A stretch of 64,000 bases of DNA from Bacillota bacterium (GCA_023417475.1 JAEZFP010000033.1:184032-248031); one strand, 5' to 3'; counted from the first letter of the stretch, positions 42,699 to 51,907 are shown. The notes: generated by a model from the letters alone, not told the origin. A program made the numbers and translations.

Positions 42699-42729
42699 AA
42701 GGCTCCACTAAAAATTAGTGGAGCCTTTT
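42697..42729. terminator. Bidirectional terminator between convergent genes
   Basis: Perfect 15-bp stem (42697-42711 with 42715-42729), 3-nt loop, A-run and T-run flanks. It serves DUF3298 on the plus strand and the EamA-type gene on the minus strand. Confidence 0.92.
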
Positions 42730-42742
42730 GCAACGGACGATT

Positions 42743-43111
42743 TCAGCTGCGGGCGATCAGCCATACTCCGAGCGAAATCACGACCGCACCGAGCCAACGC
42801 GACGGCGCGATTGTTTCATGCCGCACCAGCCAGGAAAATAAGACGACTAAGATATAACCGCTCGCCAACATCGGATAAACCATGGATAAATCTTTTTCTT
42901 TTAAAATCAAAATCCAAAGAATGGTCGATAAGCCATAACAGACCAATCCGGCAAAAACCCACGGATTGGTGAACATCCGCCAGAGCAATTGGAAAATTCC
43001 GCCTGCTCCGGAGACGGTGATATCCAATTTTGACGCGCCTTCTTTAAAAAGCAGTTGGCCGGCGACGCCAAGCGTCACCGAGATGATAACCTGCATAACC
43101 CATCGGTTCAT
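42743..43111 (-). CDS. Small EamA/SMR-type transporter (ArnE/F-like)
   Basis: 122 residues with four membrane helices, the size of SMR and ArnE/ArnF subunits. The FKEGASKLD and SMVYPMLASGYILVVLFSWL segments fit EamA-type half transporters. It follows an ArnT-like glycosyltransferase by 22 nt on the same strand, so flipping an undecaprenyl-linked sugar for envelope modification is the likely role. Only one such subunit is present, although ArnE/F act as a pair. Confidence 0.8.
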   Translation of the reverse strand: MNRWVMQVIISVTLGVAGQLLFKEGASKLDITVSGAGGIFQLLWRMFTNPWVFAGLVCYGLSTILWILILKEKDLSMVYPMLASGYILVVLFSWLVRHETIAPSRWLGAVVISLGVWLIARS

Positions 43112-43133
43112 CGATAGCGGCTCCTTTATCTAG

Positions 43134-44765
43134 CTAGTGGTTCGATTTCTCAACCGGTCGGTTGGAGATCAGATATCCTGATCCGTGTTGCGCGAGTACA
43201 TAATAGGGCTGGTTTGCATTTTTGAGCGCTTGTAAAGTTTTCTTTTCAACCAGCGCCAAGACTCTGCGAGGGTTATTATGCCACATTCTTAAAAAAGCTT
43301 GCGGCGAATTAATCCGCTCTACATGACGGCCGGTATAAAACGGAGCGCTAAACGTATTTTTGATATTAGAAACCACAATATCCTGCGGGGTGGCGATCTT
43401 TTTTACGCGCTGGGCCAGGTATTTGGTAGGTTTATATACTTCCATGACCGGAATCAGCGAACCGAGAAAGATCGCCCAGACAAGATAAAAAGTAATGAAG
43501 GTAACATTAAAAAAGATTTGGTGATCGGCCTGACGTCTCATCCGATAACGAATGATCAGAGCGCTGACGATAAAGCTTAGCGGGAGCAGGAAAAAGATCC
43601 CGACGGCATAACCGTACCCGGACGGAAGTTGGGAGCCGACCGCCAGGAGCAGCAAGGCAAAGAGCAATGAGAAGCCGAATTGGACAATCATGCCAATCCA
43701 TAAGTTACTGCTATGTTTGTGGTCGAACAACTCGTCCCACCAGTTGGCTAAGAGCACCGCCACCGGCGGAAAGATCGGTACGATATAGCCGGGCAGCTTG
43801 GTTTGGGAGATTGAAAAAAACCCAAACAGCAACACAAACCAGGAACCAATGAAGAAAAACCGTGGTTCGCGCCAGCGTCGCCAAGCTCTTTGAAACGAGC
43901 CCCAAAGCTGGCCTGTCCAGGGAATAAATCCGATAATTAGCCAAAAAAGATAATAAAACAGATACAACAAGTTGCCGCCATGGTTTTCAATGGGTGTCGT
44001 AAAACGACGAAACATATGGTAACCGAAGTGTTCGTTGATGAATCTCATCCCAAACTGCAACCACATCAGCACATACCAGGGCAGGCTGATGACGGCGGCG
44101 ACGAACAGTCCTCCCAGTAACCAACGGTTAAACAACCGCCTTGGCGGATAGCCGAATTTGAAGGTAAACACCAACCAACAAACCAGTCCCACCATGCCGG
44201 GGAGTAACAAGCCCACCGGCCCTTTCGCCAAGACCCCCAAGCCGACCGGAACTCCCATCCACAACAAAAACCGGGGTTTTTCCTCAAAATAACCAATATA
44301 AAACCAATAAAGCGTTAACGCGATGAAAAACGACAAGGTGGTATCAATGATCGCCAACTGGGTTTCGATAAAATAAAGAAAGGCGGTACCCAACATCAAG
44401 CCGGCTAAAATGCCGGTACGTTTATTAAATAACCGTTTGGCGATCAGATAGACCAAAATCACCCCGAAAAGTCCAAACAGGCAAGAGCCGAGCCGGGTGG
44501 CAAACTCATTTATCCCGAAGATCCGGTACCAGAAAACATTGATCCAGTAGTTGAGCGGAGGTTTCTCGGGACGAAATTGGTCGTTATAGTAAGCGCCGAG
44601 GTAGTCGTGGCGGACGGCCATTTGGCGGGAGATTTCGCCATAAACGCTCTCATCCTGGTCCCAAAGACTCGGGGCGCCTAAAAACATTAATAATAACGGG
44701 GCGAATAACAAGAGCAGCATAAGCGCGGTCTTGCGCCCGTTTAGTTTTTCGAGTAAAGCAATCAC
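43134..44765 (-). CDS. ArnT-like membrane glycosyltransferase
   Basis: About 543 residues, around twelve membrane helices, GT-C fold. The first periplasmic loop has DQDESVYGEISRQM (acidic motif) and the RPEKPPLNYWINVFWYRIFG sequence of the ArnT/PMT group. ArnT transfers 4-amino-arabinose from undecaprenyl phosphate to lipid A; the sugar here is inferred. GTG 44765 has a GGGGG ribosome site; upstream codons in the frame run to 44870 but lack one. First gene of a two-gene operon with the EamA-type transporter. Confidence 0.85.
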   Translation of the reverse strand: MIALLEKLNGRKTALMLLLLFAPLLLMFLGAPSLWDQDESVYGEISRQMAVRHDYLGAYYNDQFRPEKPPLNYWINVFWYRIFGINEFATRLGSCLFGLFGVILVYLIAKRLFNKRTGILAGLMLGTAFLYFIETQLAIIDTTLSFFIALTLYWFYIGYFEEKPRFLLWMGVPVGLGVLAKGPVGLLLPGMVGLVCWLVFTFKFGYPPRRLFNRWLLGGLFVAAVISLPWYVLMWLQFGMRFINEHFGYHMFRRFTTPIENHGGNLLYLFYYLFWLIIGFIPWTGQLWGSFQRAWRRWREPRFFFIGSWFVLLFGFFSISQTKLPGYIVPIFPPVAVLLANWWDELFDHKHSSNLWIGMIVQFGFSLLFALLLLAVGSQLPSGYGYAVGIFFLLPLSFIVSALIIRYRMRRQADHQIFFNVTFITFYLVWAIFLGSLIPVMEVYKPTKYLAQRVKKIATPQDIVVSNIKNTFSAPFYTGRHVERINSPQAFLRMWHNNPRRVLALVEKKTLQALKNANQPYYVLAQHGSGYLISNRPVEKSNH

Positions 44766-44922
44766 CAACAATCCCCCAAATTGCTCCGACTTTAAAACGA
44801 AACCGAAAATCCGCCTGGAACCAGTTTCATTATAGATGAGAACCAACCGGCAGTCAAATGTGCGTGTCATGAAAGATGCTTTAAAATCGGATTATCGATA
44901 AATGTAAAAGTTAAGTCGGTTA

Positions 44923-44951
44923 TTAACAATGTGAATTGGATATGGTAAAAT
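44923..44951 (+). promoter_or_regulatory. Promoter of the LPS operon
   Basis: TTAACA at 44923-44928, 17-bp spacer, TAAAAT at 44946-44951. The transcript start would lie about 120 nt before the first gene. Confidence 0.6.
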
Positions 44952-44992
44952 AAAAGCGTCGGTTTACAGAACTGACACCGGTTTAGCTACTA

Positions 44993-45018
44993 AAGCTCTT
45001 TTCAAGAGCTATTTTTTT
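44993..45018 (+). terminator. Attenuator-like terminator in the LPS operon leader
   Basis: AGCTCTT 44994-45000 pairs with AAGAGCT 45004-45010, then A and seven T. It lies between the promoter and the DUF374 gene at 45078, so it is either a true stop for the upstream transcript or a regulated attenuator. Confidence 0.7.
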
Positions 45019-45077
45019 AGAATCAACAACCAACCGACGATTTGATTGATCGCTATTTTTGTAAATAAGGATGGCTT

Positions 45078-45764
45078 ATGAAATATCTTTTCCGGAAAAT
45101 TAAAAGGCAACTCCAGGCTAAATTTGCCGTAACAATTGGCTTCCGTCTAATCGCTTTGCTTGGCATGTCCATTCGTTATCGGGTGATTGGCCGGGAACAG
45201 TTGGAACAATTCGCCGGAAAAAACGGTTTTATCATCAACTCCTGGCATGGACAGCAAATGATGGGATTTTATTTCTTTCGTGGTTGCGGTTATTATATCT
45301 TGTCCAGTTTGAGCCGGGACGGTGATTATTCCAGTTCGATCATGCGGCGGTTTGGTTGGAATATCGTCCGGGGATCAAGCTCGAAGGGGGCTGTCCGCGG
45401 TTTAATCGAATTGATGCGGGTTTTACGAAAAGGAGCCGGTATCGCTCTGACGCCCGACGGTCCCCGAGGCCCGATTTATCACATTGAGCCCGGCGGGATT
45501 TATCTGGCGCAAAAGACCGGCGCCGCCCTGATTCCGTTGGCGTTTGTTTTTGACCGGAAGTGGGTCTCTGAAAAAAGTTGGGACAAGTTTGTCATCCCCC
45601 AACCATTCTGCCGGTGTGTCGCTTATTTTGGCACGCCTATCACAATCACCACCGAATTAACCGATGAACAGCTGGAGTTGGAGAAAGTCCGGCTCCGGGA
45701 AGCGATTCATGATGCAAACCGCCGGGGGGAGGAGATCCTGCGACAATGGGTAAACTCAAAATAA
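45078..45764 (+). CDS. DUF374 lysophospholipid-acyltransferase-family protein
   Basis: 228 residues. LPLAT-type fold with INSWHGQQM (HxxxxD-like region, residue about 58), DGDYSSSIMRRFG and TPDGPRGP near 122. DUF374 proteins commonly sit with waaA and lpxK; a Kdo-lipid A acyl transfer role is presumed. First gene of the LPS operon; it overlaps waaA by 19 nt. Confidence 0.87.
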   Translation: MKYLFRKIKRQLQAKFAVTIGFRLIALLGMSIRYRVIGREQLEQFAGKNGFIINSWHGQQMMGFYFFRGCGYYILSSLSRDGDYSSSIMRRFGWNIVRGSSSKGAVRGLIELMRVLRKGAGIALTPDGPRGPIYHIEPGGIYLAQKTGAALIPLAFVFDRKWVSEKSWDKFVIPQPFCRCVAYFGTPITITTELTDEQLELEKVRLREAIHDANRRGEEILRQWVNSK

Positions 45765-47038
45765 ATTATCTCCTCTATAATACATTTTTGACGGTGATTT
45801 CGCTTTTTTTTATTCCCTACTTTATTATTCGCAATCTCATCTTAAAACGGCCGGTTTTGCCATATTTTTTTAACTTGACTCCGGAATTCGTAAAGCAGCT
45901 GCAGGCTCCGGTCATCTGGGTCCAGGCGGTTTCGGTGGGCGAAACCGTTGTCGCCCATTGTATTGTCAGTAAGTTACGGGAGATGTTGCCCGACTATCAA
46001 GTGGTCTTCACTACGACCACCCCGACCGGTCAAGCGATGGCCCAAAAATTACTCGGCGCGACCACCCCGATCACGTATTTTCCTTTCGACTTCCCGTTTT
46101 TTATCAAACGTTTTGTCAAGCGGGTCCAACCGAAACTGTTCGTGATGATCGAAACCGAGATTTGGCCGAATGCCATTCGCTATTGCCGACAGTCCGGCGC
46201 CAAAGTTGTCATGGTGAACGGTCGAATCAGCAACCGCTCCTATGGTAAATACTTAAAATTGACCCCCTTTTTAAAAGTGGTTTTATCCCAATTGGATCTC
46301 TTGGCAATGCAATCGGCGGAGGACGCCAACCGCATTGGAACCTTGGGAGCGCCGCTAAACCGGATTATGGTGACGGGAAACGCCAAATTCGATCAAGCTT
46401 ATCCGGTTTTTGCACCGGAGGTATTGGAAACGTTCCGCACCCAATACGGCTGGAGCGATGAAGTACCGGTATTTACAGCCGCCAGTACCCACCACGGCGA
46501 GGAGGAACAGGTGATCGCGGCCTATCGCGAGCTCCTCAACGAGCGGCCTTATTATCTGATCTTGGCCCCGCGTCATCCCGACCGGGCGGACGAAGTGGCA
46601 CAGCTGTTAGCGGCGGCGGATTTAAAGTTTGTGCGTCGTACCGCCGTGAATGTTCCCGAAACTCCCCAAGTTTTATTGCTTGATACCTTTGGCGAACTGG
46701 GCTTGTCTTACGCGGTGGCCGACGCGGTTTTTGTCGGCGGCAGTCTGGTCGATATCGGCGGTCATAATGTGGTCGAGGCCGCGGTGCAACGCAAACCGGT
46801 GATTTTCGGACCGTATATGCATGGTCAACAGGAGAGTAAAGAATTATTGGAGGCTGTTAACGCCGGGATGACAGTGACCGATGCCGCGGAATTGGCCCAA
46901 ACCGTCAAGGAACTAATTTCCGATCGGCAACGTTATGAAATATTGGCAGAAAAGGCCAGACAAGCTGTGATTGCTAATCAGGGCGCCGCCGCGAACAGTG
47001 TCCGCCTGATTGCCGATCTTTTGGAGAGGGAAGCTTGA
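45746..47038 (+). CDS. waaA: 3-deoxy-D-manno-octulosonic acid (Kdo) transferase
   Basis: 430 residues, GT-B glycosyltransferase with an N-terminal membrane helix (about 8-28). Family markers: VWVQAVSVGETVVA near residue 55 with the catalytic Glu, VMIETEIWPN near 131, and the GGSLVDIGGHNVVEAA nucleotide-sugar motif near 330. Adds Kdo to lipid IVA at the inner membrane. Present only in organisms that make LPS. Confidence 0.95.
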   Translation: MGKLKINYLLYNTFLTVISLFFIPYFIIRNLILKRPVLPYFFNLTPEFVKQLQAPVIWVQAVSVGETVVAHCIVSKLREMLPDYQVVFTTTTPTGQAMAQKLLGATTPITYFPFDFPFFIKRFVKRVQPKLFVMIETEIWPNAIRYCRQSGAKVVMVNGRISNRSYGKYLKLTPFLKVVLSQLDLLAMQSAEDANRIGTLGAPLNRIMVTGNAKFDQAYPVFAPEVLETFRTQYGWSDEVPVFTAASTHHGEEEQVIAAYRELLNERPYYLILAPRHPDRADEVAQLLAAADLKFVRRTAVNVPETPQVLLLDTFGELGLSYAVADAVFVGGSLVDIGGHNVVEAAVQRKPVIFGPYMHGQQESKELLEAVNAGMTVTDAAELAQTVKELISDRQRYEILAEKARQAVIANQGAAANSVRLIADLLEREA

Positions 47039-48180
47039 GTAGCCAGGATACACCGCTCGTTCAATACTTAACCCAGGTGATCGCCGGTAACAAAAGCGGC
47101 CCGATTGCCCAGTTGGTCTTATTTTTACTGACCCTCCTGGAAGGCGTTTATTGGCTGCTGTTGCAGTTGCATCGTTTATCGACCCGGCCTCGGCGTTTGC
47201 CGGCGCCGGTTCTTAGTATCGGTAACCTCGTCGCCGGTGGGACCGGAAAAACGCCCACGGTAGTCTGGTTGGCCAAGCAGCTTCAAGCGGCCGGGTATCA
47301 TCCGGCTGTTTTGACCCGCGGTTATGGAGGTAAGGCCCAGGAAGCGGGGATGGTCTTTACTCACTCCGATCTTGGACAGCAATTGCCGGAGCAAGTTGGG
47401 GACGAACCTTATCTTATCGCTAAGTTGCTGCCGGATCTGATTGTTGCGGTTGGCAGAGACCGCTACGCCATGGGCCGTCGGGCGCTTGCCCAACATCCCG
47501 GAATCGATTGTTTTATTTTAGATGATGGGCTACAATATTGGGGACTCCGTCGCGATTTGGATATTGTTTTGCTTGACGCCAGGAAACCTTTTGACAACGG
47601 GCATTTAATCCCACGGGGAATTCTGCGGGAGCCGGTGCGGGGGTTGCGGCGGGGGAAATTGATCTTACTTACGCGGGCTCAACATCTGACGGGCCCGGAC
47701 TTGGAGCGATTAACCGCTAGGCTTAAACAGCTAAATCCGGAAGCGCGGATCGGTTTGGCCAATTCGGTCGAGCCGGAAGTCGTCGCAATGGAAGATTGGG
47801 ATCAAGGCAAGTTGGGGCAGCCCGCTCGCCAATACCTGAAAGGCCGCCGGATCGGTCTCGTGACCGCCATTGGCAACCCGAACCAGTTGCTTCAGACGAT
47901 TCGCCAATTCGAACCGGTTTTGGAGCGTCAATGGCTTTTTCCCGATCACCATCATTGGTCGGAAACAGCCATCGCCGAATTGATTCAACGCATCAGTTCG
48001 ACTGGATTGAAAGTAATAATCGTCACCGCCAAAGACGCAGTCAAACTAAACAGTTATCGCCGGCTGTTTCAACAAGCGGGACTGAAGGTGTTGATTCTGA
48101 CCTTGGACTTCACTGTTGACCCTCCAAACATATTGGAGCAAATTTTCGTGGCGATCCAAGAGAAAGGTAGATTTACATGA
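47035..48180 (+). CDS. lpxK: Tetraacyldisaccharide 4'-kinase
   Basis: 381 residues, start TTG overlapping waaA by 4 nt (TTGA). Walker A is in LVAGGTGKTPTVVWL near 63-77; the DDGLQYWGLRRDLDIVLLD motif of LpxK is near 163. It phosphorylates the 4' position of the lipid A precursor; an outer-membrane-specific enzyme. Overlaps kdsB by ATGA. Confidence 0.95.
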   Translation: MSSQDTPLVQYLTQVIAGNKSGPIAQLVLFLLTLLEGVYWLLLQLHRLSTRPRRLPAPVLSIGNLVAGGTGKTPTVVWLAKQLQAAGYHPAVLTRGYGGKAQEAGMVFTHSDLGQQLPEQVGDEPYLIAKLLPDLIVAVGRDRYAMGRRALAQHPGIDCFILDDGLQYWGLRRDLDIVLLDARKPFDNGHLIPRGILREPVRGLRRGKLILLTRAQHLTGPDLERLTARLKQLNPEARIGLANSVEPEVVAMEDWDQGKLGQPARQYLKGRRIGLVTAIGNPNQLLQTIRQFEPVLERQWLFPDHHHWSETAIAELIQRISSTGLKVIIVTAKDAVKLNSYRRLFQQAGLKVLILTLDFTVDPPNILEQIFVAIQEKGRFT

Positions 48181-48908
48181 AAGTATTAGGTGTGATCCCC
48201 GCCCGGTATCAATCGACCCGTTTGCCGGGAAAACCATTATTGCAGATCGCTGGGAAGCCGATGATTCAATGGGTCTACGAGGCGGCGCATACCGCGACGC
48301 TGGTGGATGAGATCGTTGTGGCAACCGATGATCAGCGCATTTTTGATGCGGTTAAACAATTTGGCGGCGCGGTGGAGATGACGTCCGCCAACCATCCGAC
48401 CGGCACCGACCGATTGGCGGAGGTGGCGCGGCGCCATCAATGTGGTTTGGTTATTAACATTCAAGGAGACGAACCGTTAATCCATGGCGAGGTCATTGAT
48501 TCGATCGTCCGGCCTTTAGTGGATAATTCCGATTTGGTGATGTCAACGGCGAAAGTTCGGCTGGTGGAGCAGGCCCAAATTGACGAACCTTCGGTAGTGA
48601 AGGTGGTTACTGATGACAATGGACTGGCGCTCTATTTTTCGCGCTCGCCCATCCCCTATCAGCGCAAAAAAGAAGCGGCCCAATATTGGAAACATGTCGG
48701 TCTATACGGTTATCGCCGCGATTTTCTATTGAAATATGTCGAGCTGCCCCAGAGCCAATTGGAACTGGCCGAATCTCTGGAACAATTGCGGGTCTTATCG
48801 TACGGTTACCGGATTCAAGTGATCGAGGTGGCGCAAGATTCGGTCGGCGTGGACACGCCGGACGACCTGGAGAGGGTCCGGGCAATTTTGGAGAATAAAT
48901 TTAAATGA
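48177..48908 (+). CDS. kdsB: 3-deoxy-manno-octulosonate cytidylyltransferase
   Basis: 243 residues. Makes CMP-Kdo from Kdo and CTP. IPARYQSTRLPGKPL at the start is the nucleotidyltransferase loop, and NIQGDEPLI near 98 binds the metal. Overlaps lpxK by 4 nt. Confidence 0.97.
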   Translation: MKVLGVIPARYQSTRLPGKPLLQIAGKPMIQWVYEAAHTATLVDEIVVATDDQRIFDAVKQFGGAVEMTSANHPTGTDRLAEVARRHQCGLVINIQGDEPLIHGEVIDSIVRPLVDNSDLVMSTAKVRLVEQAQIDEPSVVKVVTDDNGLALYFSRSPIPYQRKKEAAQYWKHVGLYGYRRDFLLKYVELPQSQLELAESLEQLRVLSYGYRIQVIEVAQDSVGVDTPDDLERVRAILENKFK

Positions 48909-48979
48909 ATCCCTTAAACATCGACTTGCCATAGGGTAAAGATTCATATGGAATATAAACTATTTTGAGGTGATATTGA

Positions 48980-49792
48980 ATGTTTGCAAAGATCGAAGAG
49001 TTGTTTGGCCAAGGCTTATTATTGATTGCCGGGCCCTGCGTGATCGAATCGGAAGAACACGCGTATAAAATGGCGGTGGAACTGAAAAAAATCACCGAAG
49101 CAGTCGGAATGAAATATGTTTTTAAAGCTTCCTACGACAAAGCCAACCGTACCTCCTTTAACTCCTTCCGCGGCGTGGGACTGGAAAAAGGGTTGGCGAT
49201 TTTGCGGCGAATTAAGGAAGAACTGCAGTTACCGGTCCTATCCGATGTTCACTGTGTGACGCAAATCAAAGCGGCGGCGGAAGTATTGGACATTATCCAA
49301 ATTCCGGCGTTTTTGTCCCGCCAAACCGATTTGATCGTCGCGGCCGCCGCCACCGGACGGATTATCAACATAAAAAAGGGGCAGTTCAGCGCTCCGGAAG
49401 ATATGAAAAACCCCATCGAAAAGGTGCAGGCGACCGGGAATAATCAAGTCTTTCTAACCGAACGCGGGGTATCCTTCGGATATAACCGTTTGGTTGTGGA
49501 TATGCGCGGTTTGCCGATTATGCGTTCGTTTGGAGTACCGGTGGTTTTCGACGGAACCCATAGTGTGCAGGAACCGGGCGGCCTCGGGAAAGCAACCGGC
49601 GGCGACCGGCGGATGGTGCCGTATCTCTGCCGGGCGGCGGTCGCTACCGGAGTGGACGGTTTATTCTTGGAAGTCCATGATAATCCCGATTGCGCCAAGT
49701 CCGATGGTCCGAACATGCTTGAACTTTCAAAGGTGGAAGCGTTATTAAGAACACTGGTGAAGATTGATCAGACAGTGAAAGCGGAAATCTAA
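48980..49792 (+). CDS. kdsA: 3-deoxy-8-phosphooctulonate synthase
   Basis: 270 residues. Condenses arabinose-5-phosphate and PEP to Kdo-8-phosphate. IAGPCVIESEEHA near 18, KASYDKANRTSFNSFRG near 54, and the DGTHSVQEPGG motif near 195. The Cys in AGPCVIE suggests either the metal-dependent or metal-independent subclass. A 71-nt gap separates it from kdsB, with no promoter or terminator that I can defend. Confidence 0.96.
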   Translation: MFAKIEELFGQGLLLIAGPCVIESEEHAYKMAVELKKITEAVGMKYVFKASYDKANRTSFNSFRGVGLEKGLAILRRIKEELQLPVLSDVHCVTQIKAAAEVLDIIQIPAFLSRQTDLIVAAAATGRIINIKKGQFSAPEDMKNPIEKVQATGNNQVFLTERGVSFGYNRLVVDMRGLPIMRSFGVPVVFDGTHSVQEPGGLGKATGGDRRMVPYLCRAAVATGVDGLFLEVHDNPDCAKSDGPNMLELSKVEALLRTLVKIDQTVKAEI

Positions 49793-49818
49793 AGACAAAC
49801 TAGAGCGAGGTTTTTGTT

Positions 49819-50805
49819 GTGAGTCAGGAACATGTTTATCTGGAACAAGCCAAAGAGGTCTTACGGATTGAAGCGGAAGCCGTTAACCGGATCGCCGCTT
49901 GCCTTGATGAAAGCTTCATCCAGGTTGTGGATTTGATATTGGGATGCGCCGGTCGGGTGGTTGTCACCGGTATGGGTAAATCCGGTTTGATCGGCCGAAA
50001 AATTGCCGCAACCTTAGCCAGTACCGGAACCCCGTCGTTTTTTTTGCACCCGGGCGAAGGAGTGCACGGGGATTTGGGAATGGTGACCTCGTCGGATATA
50101 GTGATCACCATTTCCAGCAGCGGGCAGGTAGAAGAGGTCCTGGCGATTTTACCGACCTTAAAAATTCTGGGAACGCCGATTGTCAGCATGACGGGAAACC
50201 GGGAATCATCGCTCGCCCAAAACAGTGATTACGTGCTGGAAGTAAAAGTCGAACGGGAGGCTTGTCCGTTAGGCCTCGCCCCGACCGCCAGCACCACCGC
50301 GACTTTAGCGCTGGGTGACGCCTTGGCGGTGGTGCTCTTGAATGCCCGGAATTTTCAAGCGGAGGATTTTGCGCTGTATCACCCCGGCGGTTCGCTTGGC
50401 AGAAAACTGTTGTTGACCGTGGAGAAATTGATGCATACCGGTGAAAACGTTCCGATAATAACTAGTGAAAAGACCATTAAAGACGCAGTGATTGTCATAA
50501 CTGCTCACGGCAATCACGGTGCAGCGCTTGTCGTTGATGAAAAAGAGCATTTGGTGGGAATTATTACGGATGGAGATTTACGCCGGATCCTTACCAACAA
50601 TGATAACCCGTTAGGATTAACGGTTGCCCAAGTCATGAAGCAGAATCCCCGCTATATTTATCCCGAAAAGTTGGCAGCTGAAGCAATGCATGCGATGGAG
50701 GAAAAACACATCACGGTGTTGCCGGTGGTTGAAAAATCGGGAAAAGTCGTTGGGATTATTCATCTTCATGATATCATTCAAGGTTTAACCGGGATGAAAA
50801 TGTGA
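49819..50805 (+). CDS. kdsD: Arabinose-5-phosphate isomerase
   Basis: 328 residues from GTG. An SIS domain (about 35-170) with VTGMGKSGLIGRKIAATLASTG near 54 is followed by two CBS domains (about 205-325). Supplies arabinose-5-phosphate to KdsA. CBS domains may sense adenylates. Confidence 0.95.
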   Translation: MSQEHVYLEQAKEVLRIEAEAVNRIAACLDESFIQVVDLILGCAGRVVVTGMGKSGLIGRKIAATLASTGTPSFFLHPGEGVHGDLGMVTSSDIVITISSSGQVEEVLAILPTLKILGTPIVSMTGNRESSLAQNSDYVLEVKVEREACPLGLAPTASTTATLALGDALAVVLLNARNFQAEDFALYHPGGSLGRKLLLTVEKLMHTGENVPIITSEKTIKDAVIVITAHGNHGAALVVDEKEHLVGIITDGDLRRILTNNDNPLGLTVAQVMKQNPRYIYPEKLAAEAMHAMEEKHITVLPVVEKSGKVVGIIHLHDIIQGLTGMKM

Positions 50806-50815
50806 GGAATCGGGA

Positions 50816-51724
50816 ATGTCCAAAAAAAAGCGCTCGGAATTGACCAATCGAATCGAATATTTTTGGTTTACGCTATTTTTGAATTGCATTCGGATTATAC
50901 CCTACGGTTGGGGATGTTGGGTCGGTAAGAAAATTGGCTGGCTGGCGTATACCGTTTTACCGTCGCGGCGCCGGTTGACAATTGAGAACATCAAAGCGGC
51001 TCAGGAACATGGCCATCTCTCCGATCGTGACTCCCGTCAATTGGCGCGTCAGGTCTGGGAGAACATGGGCTTGCTGGGAAGCGAGTTTTTATACTATTAT
51101 TCGCGGGGATTTGAAGCGTTAAAGGAGCGAGTCGTTTTAGAGGGCGCTGCCAATATTGAGAAGGTTCTTGCGAAAAAAAAGGGAGCTATCCTGGTCATGG
51201 CGCACCTTGGGAACTGGGAACTGCTCGGACTCTACCTGTCGGCGGTTGGCTATCAATTGAGTCCGTTGGTGAAGAATCAATCCAACCCGCTGGTGAACGC
51301 GATCATTCAAGAACGGCGGCAGTCGGCCGGGATGAAGGTGATCTCCCGTACCGGCTTTTTACGGCCGATTATTTTGGCATTGCGCAAAAACGAGATGGTC
51401 CCGTTTTTGATTGATCAGGCTACCCGGCGCGGCGTCGCCATTGAAATGTTCGGCAGGACGGCCAATTTTCCGCCCGGCGCCGCCGAATTTGCGCTCAAGA
51501 CCGATACTCCGGTGCTCTTAACCTATATGGTGCGCGAGGCGGATCGGAAATTTCGTTTGGTGGTGTCGGAAGAGATCGAACTGACCAAAACCGGCAATTA
51601 TGAGCAAGATCTCCCGATTAACGCCACCCGATTCATTAAACTGTTGGAAGAGGTTATTGAAGCGTATCCCGACCAATGGCTTTGGATGCATAAACTCTGG
51701 CCGCAAACAAAGATTAAAATATAG
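50816..51724 (+). CDS. lpxL: LpxL/HtrB-family lipid A acyltransferase
   Basis: 302 residues with an N-terminal hydrophobic stretch and the LABLAT fold. The HxxxxE motif is HLGNWE (residue about 127); the FLIDQATRRG and FPPGAAEFALKT segments are also typical. Adds a secondary acyl chain to Kdo-lipid A. Last gene of the LPS operon, 10 nt after kdsD. No kdsC phosphatase is found in the operon. Confidence 0.92.
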   Translation: MSKKKRSELTNRIEYFWFTLFLNCIRIIPYGWGCWVGKKIGWLAYTVLPSRRRLTIENIKAAQEHGHLSDRDSRQLARQVWENMGLLGSEFLYYYSRGFEALKERVVLEGAANIEKVLAKKKGAILVMAHLGNWELLGLYLSAVGYQLSPLVKNQSNPLVNAIIQERRQSAGMKVISRTGFLRPIILALRKNEMVPFLIDQATRRGVAIEMFGRTANFPPGAAEFALKTDTPVLLTYMVREADRKFRLVVSEEIELTKTGNYEQDLPINATRFIKLLEEVIEAYPDQWLWMHKLWPQTKIKI

Positions 51725-51808
51725 TTTCGAAACAACATTCGTCGAATAGCCAACATCGGCTAAAGTTAGGGAGTTTTTATCCGGATATTGTGCGCGGATG
51801 CTCCTTGC

Positions 51809-51838
51809 TTGACAACTTTTTGACGATTATGGTAGACT
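51809..51838 (+). promoter_or_regulatory. Promoter of the acyl-CoA dehydrogenase gene
   Basis: TTGACA at 51809-51814, 18-bp spacer, TAGACT at 51833-51838; start near 51845. Confidence 0.65.
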
Positions 51839-51867
51839 GAAAATAATTTGTGATTTCTGCCACGAAT

Positions 51868-51885
51868 TTGTTAATTTTTTACGAA
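51868..51885 (+). promoter_or_regulatory. Candidate Rex operator
   Basis: TTGTTAA-TTTT-TTACGAA at 51868-51885. The Rex consensus is TTGTTAA-N4-TTAACAA; the left half is perfect, the right half matches five of seven bases. It lies 25-40 nt downstream of the predicted start site, suiting repression. Rex is encoded at 28.1 kb, and bcd-type operons are known Rex targets in clostridia. Confidence 0.5.
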
Positions 51886-51907
51886 ATAAACAGAGAGGGT
51901 GACCGGT

